Source of the DNA: UBA10427 sp003500135
GTDB taxonomy: Bacteria > Bacteroidota > Bacteroidia > Cytophagales > Cyclobacteriaceae
Assembly (NCBI GenBank): GCA_963966275.1
Contig: CAWZYQ010000169.1
Coordinates: 1 to 7,994 of the forward strand
Direction of reading: 5' to 3'
Length of the DNA: 7,994 nucleotides
Shown here in pieces: positions 6,646 through 7,994 of this stretch. The position numbers were made by a program, and so were the translations under genes. Each line of letters starts with the position of its first letter. Position 1 is the first letter of the stretch. The notes beneath the pieces are model-generated. The model searched no databases. It was not told where the DNA came from and saw nothing but the letters and a program-made list of their open reading frames with translations.

Positions 6646-7647
6646 TTATTTCACAGAGTCGATATGTTCGATCAACTCAACAACTTTCATTGAGTATCCC
6701 ATTTCATTGTCATACCATGACACAACTTTCACGAAAGTCGGGCTCAGCATGATACCTGCACCTGCATCGAAAATAGAAGCTCTGAGGTCACCGATGAAGT
6801 CGTTAGAAACAACTGCTTCTTCAGTGTAACCCAAAATACCTTTCAATTCACCTTCTGAAGCATCTTTCATGGCTTTGCAGATTTCCTCGTAAGAGGTTTC
6901 TTTAGCGAGGTTAACCGTAAGGTCTACTACCGAAACGTCAGGAGTAGGAACACGGAATGCCATACCAGTCAATTTACCATTGAGCTCAGGAATAACTTTT
7001 CCTACTGCTTTGGCAGCGCCAGTCGAAGAAGGAATAATATTCTGTCCTGCTCCGCGGCCACCTCTCCAATCTTTCATTGAAGGACCGTCAACAGTTTTCT
7101 GAGTAGCTGTTGTGGCGTGTACGGTTGTCATCAAACCTTCAGCAATACCAAACTTGTCATTTAATACTTTGGCTATTGGCGCCAAACAGTTGGTGGTACA
7201 TGAAGCATTGGATACAAACTGCATGTCCGACTTGTAAGATTCGTGGTTAACACCCATTACAAACATTGGAGTATCGTCTTTCGAAGGGGCAGACATTACC
7301 ACTTTTTTAGCGCCGGCTGAAATATGGCCCTGTGCTTTTTCCTTTGTTAAGAAGAGTCCGGTTGATTCTACTACGTAATCAGCGCCTACTTCATCCCACT
7401 TCAGGTTGGCAGGATCTTTTTCTGATGTAACGCGAATTTCATCACCGTTCACTACAAGCTTGCCGTCTTTTACTTCTACCGTACCGTTGAAACGGCCGTG
7501 GGTAGAGTCATACTTAAGCATATAAGCCATGTAGTCAACATCAATAAGGTCGTTGATTGCTACTACCTTAACATTTGGTTTTTCTACTGAGGCGCGGAAT
7601 ACTAATCTTCCGATTCTTCCGAAACCATTAATACCTATTTTAATCAT
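6646..7647 (-). CDS. gap: Glyceraldehyde-3-phosphate dehydrogenase, type I, NAD-dependent
   Basis: This glycolytic enzyme oxidises and phosphorylates glyceraldehyde-3-phosphate to 1,3-bisphosphoglycerate with NAD+ (EC 1.2.1.12), in the cytoplasm as a tetramer. It has 333 aa, the standard length. The NAD-binding fold starts with INGFGRIGR (6-14). Asp33 in AINDL is the residue that normally favours NAD over NADP. The catalytic motif SNASCTTNC (146-154) contains Cys150, and His177 in VHATTATQKTVDGPS (176-190) is its partner. GRGAGQNIIPSSTGAAKAVG, FRVPTPDVSVVDLT and WYDNEMGYS complete the family signature. The ATG at 7645-7647 is the canonical start (MIKIGINGFG). It is transcribed away from the tRNA-Glu cluster. 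A -7-like site lies about 42 bp upstream, and the bidirectional terminator 6601-6625 lies downstream. The enzyme is complete, with no missing catalytic residue. Confidence 0.98.
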   Translation of the reverse strand: MIKIGINGFGRIGRLVFRASVEKPNVKVVAINDLIDVDYMAYMLKYDSTHGRFNGTVEVKDGKLVVNGDEIRVTSEKDPANLKWDEVGADYVVESTGLFLTKEKAQGHISAGAKKVVMSAPSKDDTPMFVMGVNHESYKSDMQFVSNASCTTNCLAPIAKVLNDKFGIAEGLMTTVHATTATQKTVDGPSMKDWRGGRGAGQNIIPSSTGAAKAVGKVIPELNGKLTGMAFRVPTPDVSVVDLTVNLAKETSYEEICKAMKDASEGELKGILGYTEEAVVSNDFIGDLRASIFDAGAGIMLSPTFVKVVSWYDNEMGYSMKVVELIEHIDSVK

Positions 7648-7688
7648 TGAGATCTAAGGTTTATGAATGAAACAATTGATATATGAAA

Positions 7689-7696
7689 CAAAAGTA
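7689..7696 (-). promoter_or_regulatory. Putative -7 box of the gap promoter
   Basis: On the minus strand these bases read TACTTTTG, a full match to the Bacteroidota -7 consensus TAnnTTTG. It sits 42 bp upstream of the gap ATG, which would give a leader of about 35 nt. No TTTG or TTG was found 19-21 bp further upstream, so the site rests on the -7 box alone. Confidence 0.5.
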
Positions 7697-7744
7697 ATAT
7701 TGTTTTATGGAATATACTACTGATTTTTATCATGTTCAAATCTC

Positions 7745-7778
7745 AAAAAAGCTTTATTCAATTTTTTTTTCAAAAAAC
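7745..7778. promoter_or_regulatory. A/T tracts upstream of the tRNA-Glu promoter (possible UP element)
   Basis: Runs of A6, T9 and A6 (7745-7750, 7762-7770, 7772-7777) lie immediately upstream of the -33 box at 7781. Phased A/T tracts in this position often bend DNA or contact the RNA polymerase alpha subunit at strong stable-RNA promoters. The role here is inferred from position and composition only. Confidence 0.35.
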
Positions 7779-7780
7779 TA

Positions 7781-7811
7781 TTTGACTTTAATTTATCGTC
7801 CACTACATTTG
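7781..7811 (+). promoter_or_regulatory. Consensus Bacteroidota promoter of the tRNA-Glu genes
   Basis: TTTG (7781-7784) and TACATTTG (7804-7811) are separated by exactly 19 bp, matching the TTTG-N19-TAnnTTTG pattern of housekeeping-sigma promoters in Bacteroidota. The first mature tRNA base is 18 bp past the -7 box, so only a short leader is expected. This is the best promoter match in the window. Confidence 0.8.
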
Positions 7812-7828
7812 CAGTCCGTTTCGCGCAC

Positions 7829-7900
7829 GGTCCGTTCGTCTAGGGGTTAGGACGCCAGGTTTTCATCCTGGTAGCAGGGGTTCGAATCCCCTACGGACTG
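7829..7900 (+). tRNA. trnE: tRNA-Glu (anticodon UUC)
   Basis: This is a complete 72-nt cloverleaf without encoded CCA. The acceptor GGTCCGT (7829-7835) pairs with ACGGACT (7893-7899), with one G-U at the first pair, and G7900 is the discriminator. The D-arm is GTCTAGGGGTTAGGAC. The anticodon stem CCAGG/CCTGG (7855-7859, 7867-7871) closes the loop TTTTCAT, giving anticodon TTC at 7862-7864. The T-arm is AGGGG-TTCGAAT-CCCCT. It decodes GAA and GAG. In many bacteria charged tRNA-Glu also feeds tetrapyrrole synthesis. It is the first of at least two tandem identical genes. Confidence 0.97.
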
Positions 7901-7939
7901 CTAAAACTACTATATTAATAAACCAATATTGCGAAACAA

Positions 7940-7994
7940 GGTCCGTTCGTCTAGGGGTTAGGACGCCAGGTTTTCATCCTGGTAGCAGGGGTTC
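7940..7994 (+). tRNA. trnE: tRNA-Glu (anticodon UUC), second copy, cut by the window end
   Basis: All 55 visible bases are identical to the first 55 of the tRNA at 7829-7900, including the TTC anticodon. The T-loop and the 3' acceptor strand lie beyond the window. The copies are 111 bp apart start to start, with a 39-bp AT-rich spacer (7901-7939) that has no promoter match or terminator, so both are probably processed from one transcript. Confidence 0.95.

Noticed and set aside
7901..7939. Possible separate promoter or terminator between the two tRNA-Glu genes
   Set aside because: The 39-bp spacer has no TAnnTTTG box and no GC hairpin with a T-run, so cotranscription is more likely.
1..7994. 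Mobile element, CRISPR array, toxin-antitoxin or defence system
   Set aside because: There are no transposase or integrase genes, no terminal inverted repeats, no spacer-repeat array and no recognisable defence domains. Gene content is housekeeping.

Overview
The window looks like ordinary core chromosome of a member of the Bacteroidota, probably Cytophagales-like. The family-level guess is inference; no marker in the window fixes a genus. Four things support it. There are no Shine-Dalgarno sequences ahead of the genes. Promoter-like sites match the Bacteroidota pattern TTTG-N19-TAnnTTTG, with a perfect example ahead of the tRNA genes. The left-hand protein ends in a way that recalls Bacteroidota AsmA-like proteins. 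Base composition is moderately AT-rich.

Layout. At left, on +, is the 3' part of a large beta-rich AsmA-like protein. Its reading frame is broken by a stop at 34-36, so it is a partial or frameshifted gene. It is followed after 31 bp by a 210-aa charged coiled-coil protein (2000-2632), which ends at a bidirectional terminator (2650-2683). Next, on -, come a tandem-domain universal stress protein (2699-3607) and, upstream of it, a four-helix DoxX-like membrane protein (3766-4125). Then, on +, come yebC (4333-5076), a hairpin terminator (5098-5126), and a nicotinate phosphoribosyltransferase (5127-6593) whose start codon touches the T-tract of that hairpin. A second bidirectional terminator (6601-6625) separates it from a convergent gap gene on - (6646-7647). 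At the right edge are two identical tandem tRNA-Glu(UUC) genes, the second cut by the window end, with a consensus promoter and A/T tracts ahead of them.

Function. The genes are mostly housekeeping: envelope-related protein, stress response, translation factor YebC, NAD salvage, glycolysis and tRNA. The NAD-salvage enzyme and the NAD-dependent GAPDH are convergent neighbours, but nothing shows joint regulation. I found no mobile element, CRISPR array, toxin-antitoxin pair, defence system or biosynthetic cluster. No exciting new system is evident. The points most worth checking are the broken frame of the AsmA-like gene, three 20-bp-phased repeats ahead of yebC, the hairpin abutting the pncB start codon, and a tRNA leader that could pair with the tRNA 3' end.
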